From NCBI RefSeq assembly GCF_003121405.1, contig NZ_QBUY01000003.1:62001-126000 (forward strand): a DNA stretch of 64,000 bases, read 5' to 3'. The stretch comes from Paraburkholderia sp. C35 (lineage in GTDB: Bacteria > Pseudomonadota > Gammaproteobacteria > Burkholderiales > Burkholderiaceae). The translations under genes and the position numbers were made by a program. Positions 8,815 to 17,335 of the stretch are shown in pieces. Numbering within the stretch: the stretch's first letter is position 1; each line of letters starts with the position of its first letter. The notes below the pieces were generated by a model that saw only the letters and a program-made list of their open reading frames with translations, was not told the origin of the DNA and made no database searches.

Positions 8815-9286
8815 GCATTGCCCTCTATGAAAGCCGCGCGCCTGGAACGCGGCGACAGGCACGGCGCGCCAACAACACCTGCGGCGCGGCGCCAATCGTG
8901 GAAATCGAGCACGAGCCAGTCATCAAATATGTGATAGGCCGCCTTTTCGATACGTTCAAGAATGCGTCGTCGGGAAAAGACGTCGCAGAAAATTCAAAGA
9001 CTGCGCGCCGGAGCGCACAGGCGATGCGTCGGCGCAACAAAGCCCGATAGTTTAAGGGTTCCAGCCAACAGGCGCAGCGAGTCATTTTTGCCGTGCAAGG
9101 CGCCTCACAAATGCCACACTCCCGGGCGCCTGAAAAGCAAACAGACGGCGATAGCGTTAGAATGCGCGTTTGGTCTCAAGTATCGACTTTCGTCGGATTT
9201 AAGACATCAACTAAATACAGACGCGGCGAACAGGTCCTTTTTACCGATCTGTCCGGAATCCCGCGTCAGTCGGAGTTCGCCAGCCT
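8815..9286. other. divergent promoter region hpnB / ispH-hpnH
   Basis: This 472-bp noncoding gap separates divergent hopanoid operons. An AT-richer stretch sits at about 9155-9245 just upstream of ispH (for example GATTTAAGACATCAACTAAATACAG). No convincing gene or terminator is seen. Confidence 0.5.
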
Positions 9287-10231
9287 ATGCGAGTCATCCT
9301 TGCTCAACCCCGCGGCTTTTGTGCGGGAGTCGTAAGGGCGATCGAAATTGTCGATCGCGCTTTGCAGCAACATGGCGCACCTGTTTACGTGCGTCATGAA
9401 ATCGTCCACAACAGGCACGTGGTCGATAATCTTCGCCGTAAAGGCGCGCGCTTCGTCGAGGAACTCGATGAAGTGCCGCAGGGCGCAGTTGCCATTTTCA
9501 GTGCCCACGGTGTTGCGCAAAGCGTCGAACGCGACGCGGAGCAGCGCGGCCTCGACGTGCTCGATGCCACCTGCCCGCTGGTGACGAAGGTCCATGTGCA
9601 AGGTCGTCAGTATGTCGGCGGGGGCCGCACGCTGATCCTGATCGGTCACGCGGGCCATCCCGAGGTTGAAGGTACGATTGGCCAGATTCCGGGCAAGGTG
9701 CTGCTCGTGCAAAGCGAAGCCGAAGTGGCCAAGCTGGAACTGCCGATCGACACGCCGCTCGCATATGTCACGCAGACCACGCTGTCGGTGGACGACACGC
9801 GCGGCATTATCGACGCGTTGAAGCGCCGTTTTCCGGACATCGTCGGTCCGGATACGCGCGACATCTGCTACGCGACGCAAAACCGCCAGGCAGCCGTGCG
9901 CGAGCTCAGCTCGCAGGTCGACGTGCTGCTGGTGGTCGGCGCAACGAACAGCTCGAACTCGAACCGTCTGCGCGAAATCGGCAGCGAATCGGGTCTGCCG
10001 AGCTTCCTCGTCGCCGATGGTTCCGAAGTCAAGCCGGAATGGTTCGCCAACGTGAAGACGGTCGGTATCACGGCGGGCGCGTCGGCACCTGAAGAGATGG
10101 TCGAGAACGTAATCGATGCGCTCCGCGCACTGGGCCCCGTCGACGTAACCACGATGGCGGGACGTGAAGAAAAGGTTGAATTCAAGTTGCCGTCGAAGCT
10201 GACGCAACCACTCGCCGCACGCGAAGTTTAA
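9287..10231 (+). CDS. ispH: 4-hydroxy-3-methylbut-2-enyl diphosphate reductase IspH
   Basis: A 314-residue IspH/LytB, the iron-sulfur enzyme making IPP and DMAPP in the last MEP-pathway step. The three cluster cysteines are at 12 (PRGFCAGV), 96 (DATCPLV) and 194 (DICYATQ). The catalytic Glu126 lies in HPEVEGT and the substrate loop TNSSNSN is at 220-226. Its position directly before hpnH suggests it is a copy devoted to raising isoprenoid supply for hopanoids; the housekeeping copy would be on the main chromosome, which I cannot check here. The stop codon overlaps the hpnH ribosome site. Confidence 0.94.
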   Translation: MRVILAQPRGFCAGVVRAIEIVDRALQQHGAPVYVRHEIVHNRHVVDNLRRKGARFVEELDEVPQGAVAIFSAHGVAQSVERDAEQRGLDVLDATCPLVTKVHVQGRQYVGGGRTLILIGHAGHPEVEGTIGQIPGKVLLVQSEAEVAKLELPIDTPLAYVTQTTLSVDDTRGIIDALKRRFPDIVGPDTRDICYATQNRQAAVRELSSQVDVLLVVGATNSSNSNRLREIGSESGLPSFLVADGSEVKPEWFANVKTVGITAGASAPEEMVENVIDALRALGPVDVTTMAGREEKVEFKLPSKLTQPLAAREV

Positions 10232-10241
10232 GGAGGACGAT

Positions 10242-11399
10242 TTGTCTATTCCGATGCTACAAAAAGTCCGGGTGGGCGCATACATCATGCGTAACCATCT
10301 GAAGGGCAACAAACGCTACCCGCTCGCGCTCATGCTCGAGCCGCTGTTCCGCTGCAATCTGGCCTGTAACGGCTGCGGCAAGATCGACTATCCGGATCCC
10401 ATCCTGAACCAGCGTCTGTCGCTGACGGAATGCCTCGAAGCCGTCGACGAGTGCGGCGCACCCGTGGTCTCGATCGCGGGCGGCGAGCCGCTGCTGCACA
10501 AGGAAATGCCGCAGATCGTCAAGGGCATCATGGCGCGCAAGAAGTTCGTGTATCTCTGCACGAACGCGCTGCTGATGGAAAAGAAGATGGACGACTACGA
10601 GCCGAACCCGTACTTCGTCTGGTCGGTGCACCTCGACGGCGACCGCGAAGCGCACGATCACTCGGTCTCGCAGGAAGGCGTGTACGACAAGGCCGTCGCG
10701 GCCATCAAGGAAGCCAAGCGCCGCGGCTTCCGCGTGAACATCAACTGCACGCTGTTCAACGACGCCGTGCCCGAGCGCGTGGCGAAATTCTTCGACACGG
10801 TCGGCGAAATTGGCGTGGACGGCATCACGGTGTCGCCGGGCTATGCGTATGAGCGTGCTCCGGATCAGCAGCACTTCCTGAACCGCGACAAGACCAAAAC
10901 CCTGTTCCGCGAAATCTTCAAGCGCGGCGACAACGGCAAGAAGTGGTCGTTCAGCCAGTCGAGCCTGTTCCTCGACTTCCTGGCCGGCAACCAGAGCTAC
11001 GAATGCACGCCGTGGGGCAACCCGGCGCGCACGGTGTTCGGCTGGCAGAAGCCGTGCTATCTGGTCGGCGAAGGTTACGTGAAGACCTTCAAGGAACTGA
11101 TGGAAACCACCGAATGGGACAAGTACGGCACCGGCAAGTATGAGAAGTGCGCGGACTGCATGGTCCACTGCGGCTTCGAAGCGACGGCCGTGATGGACAC
11201 GGTCGCGCATCCGCTGAAGGCGCTGAAGGTCAGCCTGAAGGGCGCGCGCACAACGGGCGCGTTCGTCAAGGACATCCCGCTCGACAAGGCGCGCCCCGCC
11301 GAGTACGTGTTCTCGCGTCACGTCGAGATCAAGCTCGAAGAGATCAAGGTCAAGGGCACGGGCAAGAAGGTGCAGACCTCGGCAGCTGCGTTGAACTAA
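10242..11399 (+). CDS. hpnH: radical-SAM adenosylhopane synthase HpnH
   Basis: The 385-residue product carries the radical-SAM cysteines CxxxCxxC at 38, 42 and 45 (FRCNLACNGCGK). It also has the GGEPLLH motif and a C-terminal cysteine-containing region (CTPWGNP, CADCMVHCGF) typical of HpnH and SPASM-like members. HpnH joins a 5'-deoxyadenosyl radical to diploptene to form adenosylhopane, the first side-chain step. The start is a TTG at 10242, set by a perfect AGGAGG at 10231-10236 that begins inside the ispH stop codon. ATG codons further in lack any such site, so ispH and hpnH form one tightly coupled operon. Confidence 0.95.
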   Translation: MSIPMLQKVRVGAYIMRNHLKGNKRYPLALMLEPLFRCNLACNGCGKIDYPDPILNQRLSLTECLEAVDECGAPVVSIAGGEPLLHKEMPQIVKGIMARKKFVYLCTNALLMEKKMDDYEPNPYFVWSVHLDGDREAHDHSVSQEGVYDKAVAAIKEAKRRGFRVNINCTLFNDAVPERVAKFFDTVGEIGVDGITVSPGYAYERAPDQQHFLNRDKTKTLFREIFKRGDNGKKWSFSQSSLFLDFLAGNQSYECTPWGNPARTVFGWQKPCYLVGEGYVKTFKELMETTEWDKYGTGKYEKCADCMVHCGFEATAVMDTVAHPLKALKVSLKGARTTGAFVKDIPLDKARPAEYVFSRHVEIKLEEIKVKGTGKKVQTSAAALN

Positions 11400-11417
11400 G
11401 ACGCATCGAAGCCGCAT

Positions 11418-11456
11418 AAAAAAGAGCGCAACGGTTTAGCCGTTGCGCTCTTTTGT
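11418..11456. terminator. bidirectional Rho-independent terminator
   Basis: GAGCGCAACGG and CCGTTGCGCTC pair around a TTTAG loop, with A and T runs on either side. It lies between the convergent hpnH (+) and hpnM (-). Confidence 0.92.
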
Positions 11457-11483
11457 TTTGTGCCGCTGCTTCCGTGCTTCGGG

Positions 11484-12089
11484 TCAGCCCGCGCTACGCG
11501 CGTTGTGCTCGGTCAGGAACTTGATCAGGCCATCCACGCCGCCCTTGTTCAGCTGATCCTGAAACTGCGTCTGATACACCTGGATCAGCCACGCGCCCAT
11601 CATGTTGATGTCGTAAATCTTCCATCCGTTCGCCGTTTTTTCCAGCCGATAGTCGATGGCATCGTCGCCGCCGTTGCTCAGCACGTGCGACTGGACCACC
11701 GCATCTTTCGCGTCGGCGGCTGCCGTGGACGGCGCGAATTTGAACTTCACGTCCTGGTCACGCAGTTGCGACAGCGACGCCGCGTACGTGCCGACCAGCA
11801 GCTTCGTGAATTGCTCATACAGTTGCTTTTGCTGCTCCGGCGTGGCCGTCGCCCAAGCCTTACCGACAGCGATGCGCGTCGTGCGCTGGAAGTTCGTAGC
11901 GGGCACGAAGTGCGTTTCGACCACTTGCGTGATCTTCTTCATGTCGCCGCCGCGGGCTTGCGGATCGGCCTTCATCGCATTGACGGTGCCTTCCACCGCG
12001 CTCTTCACGATGGCGTCAGGCGCGGTTTGTGCGAAAGCCGCGGTGGACACCACGGCGGCTGCCAGAAAAGCAGAGAGGTAACGTTTCAT
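11484..12089 (-). CDS. hpnM: MlaC/Ttg2D-like periplasmic lipid carrier HpnM
   Basis: The 201-residue protein has a signal peptide (residues 1-20, cleavage near AFA-QTA) and a MlaC/Tol-Tol-Ttg2 fold. Recognisable stretches are VVETHFVPATNFQRTTRIAVGKAWATATPEQQKQLYEQFTKLLV and GWKIYDINMMGAWLIQVYQTQF. In hopanoid loci this protein is called HpnM and is thought to carry lipids across the periplasm together with the RND protein HpnN. The start at 12089 is used because the extension to 12146 would bury the signal peptide. It diverges from hpnN across a 203-bp promoter region. Confidence 0.9.
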   Translation of the reverse strand: MKRYLSAFLAAAVVSTAAFAQTAPDAIVKSAVEGTVNAMKADPQARGGDMKKITQVVETHFVPATNFQRTTRIAVGKAWATATPEQQKQLYEQFTKLLVGTYAASLSQLRDQDVKFKFAPSTAAADAKDAVVQSHVLSNGGDDAIDYRLEKTANGWKIYDINMMGAWLIQVYQTQFQDQLNKGGVDGLIKFLTEHNARSAG

Positions 12090-12292
12090 ACGCTCGTCGG
12101 GACAGTTAGGAGTGAGCTCACGCAGGACAGCCCGCATCCAGCGCAATTACGGGCCAGTATACCGACTTAAGACTTTAACCGGCTGCACAGGGTTCACTCG
12201 CGGATCACTTAAGCGACCGTGCGGCGGTTGCGTCGGTATACTTGTGCCCTCTAACCAATAATGCCAATCGTGACAAGGCCCCGCACCAGTAC

Positions 12293-14905
12293 ATGCTGAA
12301 GTCATCTATCGTTCGCCTCGTTGTCTGGTCGGTGCGCCGTCCGCTGCACGTGATCGTGCTGTCGCTCGTGCTGGCCGTGCTGAGCGCCATTTACGTCGTT
12401 CATCACTTCAAGATCAACACCGACATCAGCCGTCTCGTCGAGAACGATGCGCAGTGGACAGCGCTCGAAGAGCAGATCGACAAAGCCTTTCCGGATCGCG
12501 GGCAGACCTTGCTGGTCGTAGTCGAAGCGGGCGCGCCCGAATATGCGGACGCCGCTGCCAATACGCTCGCCGCTGCACTGCAAAAAAATTCGAACGAATT
12601 CAGCTCGGTGACGCAGCCGGGCAGCGGGCCGTTCTTCGAGAAAGAAGGCTTGCTGTTCCCGTCACTGGCCGATGTGCAGTCCACCACCTCGCAACTGGTC
12701 AAGGCGCGTCCGCTGATCAACTCGCTTGCGCATGATCCGAGCCTCACGGGCCTCGCGGGCACGCTCACCACGAGCCTGCTGCTGCCATTGCAGATTGGTC
12801 AGGTGAAGCTCGGCGACATGAGCAATCTGCTGTCGCGCAGCGCGACTGTGATCGATCACGTGCTCGCCAATGAGCCCGCCGTGTTCTCGTGGCGCGCGCT
12901 GGTCGACAAGGATGCCGTGAAGCTGCCGGCGCGCGCGTTCATCGTGGTGCAGCCGAAGCTGGACTATGCCGCGCTCAAGGCGGGCGCCAAGGCATCGGAA
13001 GAGATTCGCCAGACGGCCGATTCACTCGATCTCGAATCGCAGTACGGCGCGCGCATCCGTCTGACCGGCGAACAACCGCTCGCCGACGACGAGTTCGCGT
13101 CAGTGCAGGACGGCGCGGAGCTCAACGGCATCATCACGTTCTTTGTGGTGCTCGCCATTCTCTGGCTGGCGCTGCGCTCGGGACGCCTGATCGTCGCCGT
13201 GTTCATCACGCTGTTCGTCGGCCTCGTGATCACGGCGGCACTCGGCCTGATGATGGTCGATGCGCTGAACATGATTTCCGTCGCGTTCATGGTGCTGTTC
13301 GTCGGGCTGGGCGTCGACTTCGGCGTGCAGTTCGGCGTGAAGTACCGCGAAGAGCGCAATCGCGACGACCGGCTCGCCGCCGCGCTGATCCACACGGCAT
13401 ACAGCATCGGCGTGCCGCTGACGCTCGCCGCCGTGGCCGTCGCCGAGAGCTTCTTCTCGTTCCTGCCCACGGCTTATCGCGGCGTGTCGGAACTGGGCAA
13501 GATCGCGGGCGTCGGCATGTTCGTCGCGTATCTGACCAACATGACGCTGCTGCCCGCGCTGATCAAGGTCTTCAATCCGCCGGGCGAAGCCGAATCGCCG
13601 GGCTTCACGTTCCTCGCGCCCGTCGACGACTTTCTCGACCGCAATCGCACGCCCGTGCTGATCGCCACGGCCGTGCTGATCCTCGGCGCGTCGCCGCTGC
13701 TGCTGCATCTGCGTTTCGACTTCAATCCGTTGCACCTGAAGGACCCGAACACGGAGTCGATGGCGACGCTGATCTCGCTGAACGACGCGCCCGAAGCCGC
13801 CGTCAACAACGTGCGGGTGCTGGCGCCCTCGCTGGCGGACGCGGACCGGATCGCTGCACGTCTGTCGAAGCTGCCGGAAGTGGGCCGCACGACCACGCTG
13901 AGCACCTTTATTCCCGCCGATCAGCCGCAAAAGCTCGAACTGATTGCAGCGGCAGCGCAGCAACTGCTGCCGGCGCTGACGCAAACGCCCGCGCCGCCCG
14001 CCACCGACGCCGTGCGCGTCGCCGCGCTCAAGCGCACCGCCGCGCAGCTTTCGCTCGCCGCCGAAGACCACCCTGGTCCCGGCGCGGCGGAAGCCAAACA
14101 TCTGTCCGACACGCTGACCAAGCTCGCCGCCGCCGACGTCTCGACGCGCGACCGCGCCGAACGCGCGATGTCGGAGCCGCTGAAAATTTCGCTGAAGCAG
14201 CTGGCCACGCTGCTGCAACCGACGGAAATCACCCGCGAGAACGTGCCGAAAGACATCTCCGACAGCTGGGTCTCGAAGACCGGTCAGGCGCTCGTCGAGA
14301 TTTCGCCGAAAGTACCGCCCGGCGTGGATCCCGGCGATGACGTGATGCTGCGCAATTTCGCCAAGGCCGTGAAAGCGGCGGAACCGGGCGCGATCGGCGG
14401 GCCGATCTCGATCCTGCATTCGGCGAACGTGATCATCAAATCGTTCGTGCAGGCGGGCGCGTGGGCCATCCTGTCGATCTCCGCGCTGCTGTGGCTCACG
14501 CTGCGCCGTTTCGGCGACGTGCTGCGCACGCTCGTGCCGCTGCTGGTGTCGGCCGTGGTCACGCTGGAGCTGTGTGTGGTCTTCAACATGCCACTTAATT
14601 TCGCGAATATCATCGCCTTGCCGCTGATGCTCGGCGTGGGCGTCGCGTTCAAGATCTACTTCGTGATGGCATGGCGCCGCGGACAAACGGGCCTGCTGCA
14701 GTCGAGCCTCACGCATGCCGTGCTGTTCAGCGCGGCGACCACGGCAACGGCGTTCGGCAGTTTGTGGCTGTCGCATCATCCGGGCACGTCGAGCATGGGA
14801 CGTCTGCTGGCGTTGTCCCTTCTCTGCCCGCTGATCGGCGCTGTGGTATTTCAACCGGTATTGATGGGCAAACCGCGCGCTCGCCGCGCATCGAAGAAAC
14901 AATAA
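12293..14905 (+). CDS. hpnN: hopanoid-transport RND permease HpnN
   Basis: An 870-residue RND-superfamily membrane protein of the MmpL-like HpnN branch. It has an N-terminal membrane helix (about 15-40) and a large periplasmic loop with [16 protein letters not shown] block of membrane helices at about 280-450 contains the acidic [18 protein letters not shown] second loop and a final helix block at about 725-860 follow. HpnN is required for moving hopanoids to the outer membrane in Rhodopseudomonas, which is the basis for the role given here. The ATG at 12293 is preferred over an in-frame ATG at 12242. The MlaA-type lipoprotein gene follows after 10 bp. Confidence 0.92.
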   Translation: MLKSSIVRLVVWSVRRPLHVIVLSLVLAVLSAIYVVHHFKINTDISRLVENDAQWTALEEQIDKAFPDRGQTLLVVVEAGAPEYADAAANTLAAALQKNSNEFSSVTQPGSGPFFEKEGLLFPSLADVQSTTSQLVKARPLINSLAHDPSLTGLAGTLTTSLLLPLQIGQVKLGDMSNLLSRSATVIDHVLANEPAVFSWRALVDKDAVKLPARAFIVVQPKLDYAALKAGAKASEEIRQTADSLDLESQYGARIRLTGEQPLADDEFASVQDGAELNGIITFFVVLAILWLALRSGRLIVAVFITLFVGLVITAALGLMMVDALNMISVAFMVLFVGLGVDFGVQFGVKYREERNRDDRLAAALIHTAYSIGVPLTLAAVAVAESFFSFLPTAYRGVSELGKIAGVGMFVAYLTNMTLLPALIKVFNPPGEAESPGFTFLAPVDDFLDRNRTPVLIATAVLILGASPLLLHLRFDFNPLHLKDPNTESMATLISLNDAPEAAVNNVRVLAPSLADADRIAARLSKLPEVGRTTTLSTFIPADQPQKLELIAAAAQQLLPALTQTPAPPATDAVRVAALKRTAAQLSLAAEDHPGPGAAEAKHLSDTLTKLAAADVSTRDRAERAMSEPLKISLKQLATLLQPTEITRENVPKDISDSWVSKTGQALVEISPKVPPGVDPGDDVMLRNFAKAVKAAEPGAIGGPISILHSANVIIKSFVQAGAWAILSISALLWLTLRRFGDVLRTLVPLLVSAVVTLELCVVFNMPLNFANIIALPLMLGVGVAFKIYFVMAWRRGQTGLLQSSLTHAVLFSAATTATAFGSLWLSHHPGTSSMGRLLALSLLCPLIGAVVFQPVLMGKPRARRASKKQ

Positions 14906-14915
14906 GGAAAGCCGC

Positions 14916-15863
14916 ATGAAGATGCGTACAGCCGCGCTGGCATTGGCAGCCGCGAGTCTCACGTCGGGGTGTGCAACGGGTCCGGACCGCAAGCCGGGCG
15001 CCCCGCTCGAGCCAATGAACCGCGCGATTTTCAATTTCAACGACGCACTCGATCGCACGGTCGCAGTGCCGATTGCGAAGGGTTATCAGAAGGTCACGCC
15101 GCAGCCGCTGCGCCAGGCAATCAGCAACTTCTTCTCGAACCTCGGCGATCTCGACAACTTCGCCAACAGCCTGCTCCAGTTGCACATCACGGACGCGACC
15201 GAAAGCCTGATGCGTTTCGCGATGAACTCGACCTTCGGCCTCGGCGGCCTGATCGACTTCGCAACGCCCGCCGGCCTGCCGAAGCACAAGGAAGACTTCG
15301 GCCTGACGCTGGGCCGCTGGGGCGTGCCGTCCGGTCCGTATCTGGTGCTGCCGCTGTTCGGCCCGAGTTCGTTCCGCGACGGTCTTGGCTATCTGGTCGA
15401 CTTCCGCGCCAATCCGATCTCGTACATGGGTTGGGAGTACAAATATCCGCTGTACTTCGTGCAGTTCGTGAGCGTGCGTTCCGATCTGCTCGGCGCAACC
15501 ACGCTGCTGGAACAGGCGGCTCTCGACAAGTACTCGTTTGTGCGCGACGCCTACACGCAGCAGCGCCGCTCGTTGCTGCGCGGCGCGAATGCACCGGCGT
15601 CGGCGTTGCCTGACTACGGCGACGACGACGATTCGGGTGCGCAAGCGCCTGGCGGCGCATCGGGCACGGCGCCGACCACGGTGCCGGGCGCGGCGCCGCT
15701 CGGCTTGCCGAACTACAGCGATCCGGGCCAGGCAGCGCCGGCTGACGGTGCATCGGGCGCTGGTGGTGCGAAGGCTCCGAAGACCAACGACCCGAGCCTG
15801 CCGAAGTACGACGATCCGGGCAATGGCGCGGCGCCTTCTTCGGATAAGCCGGCTTCGCAGTAA
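14916..15863 (+). CDS. mlaA: MlaA/VacJ-family outer-membrane lipoprotein
   Basis: The 315-residue protein begins with a lipoprotein signal; the lipobox LTSGC puts the lipidated Cys at 19. The VacJ domain (about 28-220) is full length, with EPMNRAIFNFNDALDR, FFSNLGDLDNFANSLLQ and GLTLGRWGVPSGPYLVLPLFGPSS. MlaA removes or moves phospholipids at the outer membrane; here it sits 10 bp after hpnN and probably works with it. The C-terminal 90 residues are a Pro/Ala/Gly-rich tail with three LPxYxDPG-like units at 231-239, 264-271 and 295-302. That tail is absent from typical MlaA. AAGGAAA precedes the start. Confidence 0.9.
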   Translation: MKMRTAALALAAASLTSGCATGPDRKPGAPLEPMNRAIFNFNDALDRTVAVPIAKGYQKVTPQPLRQAISNFFSNLGDLDNFANSLLQLHITDATESLMRFAMNSTFGLGGLIDFATPAGLPKHKEDFGLTLGRWGVPSGPYLVLPLFGPSSFRDGLGYLVDFRANPISYMGWEYKYPLYFVQFVSVRSDLLGATTLLEQAALDKYSFVRDAYTQQRRSLLRGANAPASALPDYGDDDDSGAQAPGGASGTAPTTVPGAAPLGLPNYSDPGQAAPADGASGAGGAKAPKTNDPSLPKYDDPGNGAAPSSDKPASQ

Positions 15864-15906
15864 ATCTGCCCGAGCGGTCTGCCGCCGCGTGCAGCGTGTG
15901 GAAAGC

Positions 15907-15947
15907 AAAAAGCCCCGGCTGGTCGTGAGACCAGCCGGGGCTTTTTA
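15907..15947 (+). terminator. Rho-independent terminator after mlaA
   Basis: AGCCCCGGCTGG pairs with CCAGCCGGGGCT around a TCGTGAGA loop, followed by TTTTTAG and preceded by an A run. It ends the hpnN-mlaA unit and may also act on the convergent thioesterase transcript. Confidence 0.93.
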
Positions 15948-15993
15948 GTATTCCGGCAGCCAGAGAACACCGCCGACTCCGCCGCCAGACTAT

Positions 15994-16479
15994 TTAATGT
16001 GCTGCGTCCGCTTCCTGATCGACGTCTTCCGTGCTTTCGGATGCCAGCATAGCCGACGGCTGCTGCATCGCCACGCGCAGCTTTTCGCTGTAACGCTCGA
16101 ATGCTTCGTCCGCGTAACGGATCTTCGAGCGGCCATGCGGCGCGGGATTACCTTCCGCATCCAGATTCACGAACACCATCTTTTCGACGGTCAGAATGCT
16201 CTTGCGCGTGATCTTGTTGCGCACTTCCGCGCGCAGCGTAATCGACGTCGTGCCGAAGTGCGTCGCCGTCATGCCGAGTTCGATGATGTCACCCTGACGC
16301 GCCGAGCTGACGAAGTTGATCTCCGACATGAACTTGGTCACGACACGCTGGTTGTCCAGTTGGCAGATCGCGTAAATGGCGGCTTCTTCATCGATCCAGC
16401 GCAGCAGGCTGCCGCCGAACAGCGTGCCATTGGGATTCAGATCTTCGGGCTTGACCCATTTGCGTGTGTGGAAATTCAT
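15994..16479 (-). CDS. acyl-CoA thioesterase, hotdog fold (YciA-like)
   Basis: A 161-residue hotdog-fold protein of the YciA/acyl-CoA hydrolase group. The conserved opening NPNGTLFGGSLLRWIDEEAA provides the catalytic Asn and acidic residues, followed by ARQGDIIELGMTATHFGTTSITLRAEV. It should hydrolyse acyl-CoA esters in the cytoplasm, with unknown chain preference. The C-terminal 35 residues are a charged tail outside the fold. It is transcribed in the same direction as hpnG but upstream promoter palindromes lie before it, so it is probably a separate unit. Confidence 0.88.
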   Translation of the reverse strand: MNFHTRKWVKPEDLNPNGTLFGGSLLRWIDEEAAIYAICQLDNQRVVTKFMSEINFVSSARQGDIIELGMTATHFGTTSITLRAEVRNKITRKSILTVEKMVFVNLDAEGNPAPHGRSKIRYADEAFERYSEKLRVAMQQPSAMLASESTEDVDQEADAAH

Positions 16480-16525
16480 TTCGGTCCCTCTTTGGAAATA
16501 GCGTGGTCACGCGCACTGGCGTGTC

Positions 16526-16575
16526 CTAGGGTTAACACCTAGCACTATATCAGAGATAAGGGTTTTCCCTAGGTC
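16526..16575. promoter_or_regulatory. palindromes upstream of thioesterase gene
   Basis: CTAGG-GTTAACA-CCTAG (16526-16542) is a perfect-arm palindrome about 47 bp upstream of the thioesterase start, and GGGTTTTCCCTAGG follows at about 16560-16573. They look like an operator pair or promoter element, with no known binder identified. Confidence 0.4.
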
Positions 16576-16621
16576 TTCAAGACCAACACACTATTTCGCT
16601 ATCCGCGCAAATCGGGACGCT

Positions 16622-17335
16622 TCAGATGGCGCGCAAAGCGCCTGCTCGCTCCAGCGCGGCGCGCGCGGCGATGAGCGTGGCTCGGGCGGCGCGGGCATCG
16701 GCGGCGACCTGCAGCAGGCCGCCTAGCTGCGACGGCTGGCGCGCCAGCTCGCGCAGGATGGGACCGATGGCCGTCGTGCCATCGTCGCGCAGCCCTGCCG
16801 TTGCGGCCGATGGCAGCGTGCGCCACGCGGGGTCGACGATCGCGCGGCAGATCACGAACGGCAAGCCGTTCGCCTCGGCGATGGCGCCCGCAAGGTGAGA
16901 TTCCATATCGACGGCGAGCGCACCTGTCGATGCATGCAGCGCGGCCTTGTCGGCGGCACCGACGAGCGGCGCGGCGACGCCCGCCATCGGCCCGCGCTTG
17001 AGTTTCGACGCGAGCGGCGTCGCGCCGAGCGCGGTGGCGATCCGGCCCGCCCAACGCAGGTCGGTTTCGACGACGCCCAGCGGGCTATGCACGTTGCTGG
17101 CGATGATCAGCGTGCCGGGCGCGAGATCGGGCGCCAGTCCGCCCGCCGTGCCGAAGCTGATAATGCCCGCACAACCGCGCGCAATCGCCTCGTTGAGCGC
17201 TCGCTCGAGCAGATCGGCGCGGGCCGCGTACACGGCTTCGACGCCCTTGCCACGCGCGATGCGCGCTTCGAACGCCATGCCCGTCACCGCGATGACGGGC
17301 AGGTTGCCGTTCATGAGGTCCGGCCGCGCCGCCAT
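16622..17335 (-). CDS. hpnG: hopanoid-associated nucleoside phosphorylase HpnG
   Basis: The 237-residue product is a PNP/UDP-family (MTA/SAH nucleosidase-like) phosphorylase. It has the glycine-rich ISFGTAGGLAPDLAPGTLIIAS stretch and the substrate-binding AVDMESHLAGAIAEANGLPFVICRAIVD. HpnG removes adenine from adenosylhopane to give phosphoribosylhopane, the step after HpnH. The ATG at 17335 overlaps the shc stop by one base (TGATG), which decides the start; a later ATG at 17314 is possible. It is the last gene of the hpnD-hpnE-shc-hpnG operon. Confidence 0.9.
   Translation of the reverse strand: MAARPDLMNGNLPVIAVTGMAFEARIARGKGVEAVYAARADLLERALNEAIARGCAGIISFGTAGGLAPDLAPGTLIIASNVHSPLGVVETDLRWAGRIATALGATPLASKLKRGPMAGVAAPLVGAADKAALHASTGALAVDMESHLAGAIAEANGLPFVICRAIVDPAWRTLPSAATAGLRDDGTTAIGPILRELARQPSQLGGLLQVAADARAARATLIAARAALERAGALRAI

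Noticed and set aside
13100..15058. 652-codon minus-strand frame across hpnN and mlaA
   Set aside because: It is antisense to two clear genes; Arg/Gln/His-rich composition is typical of GC-rich shadow frames.
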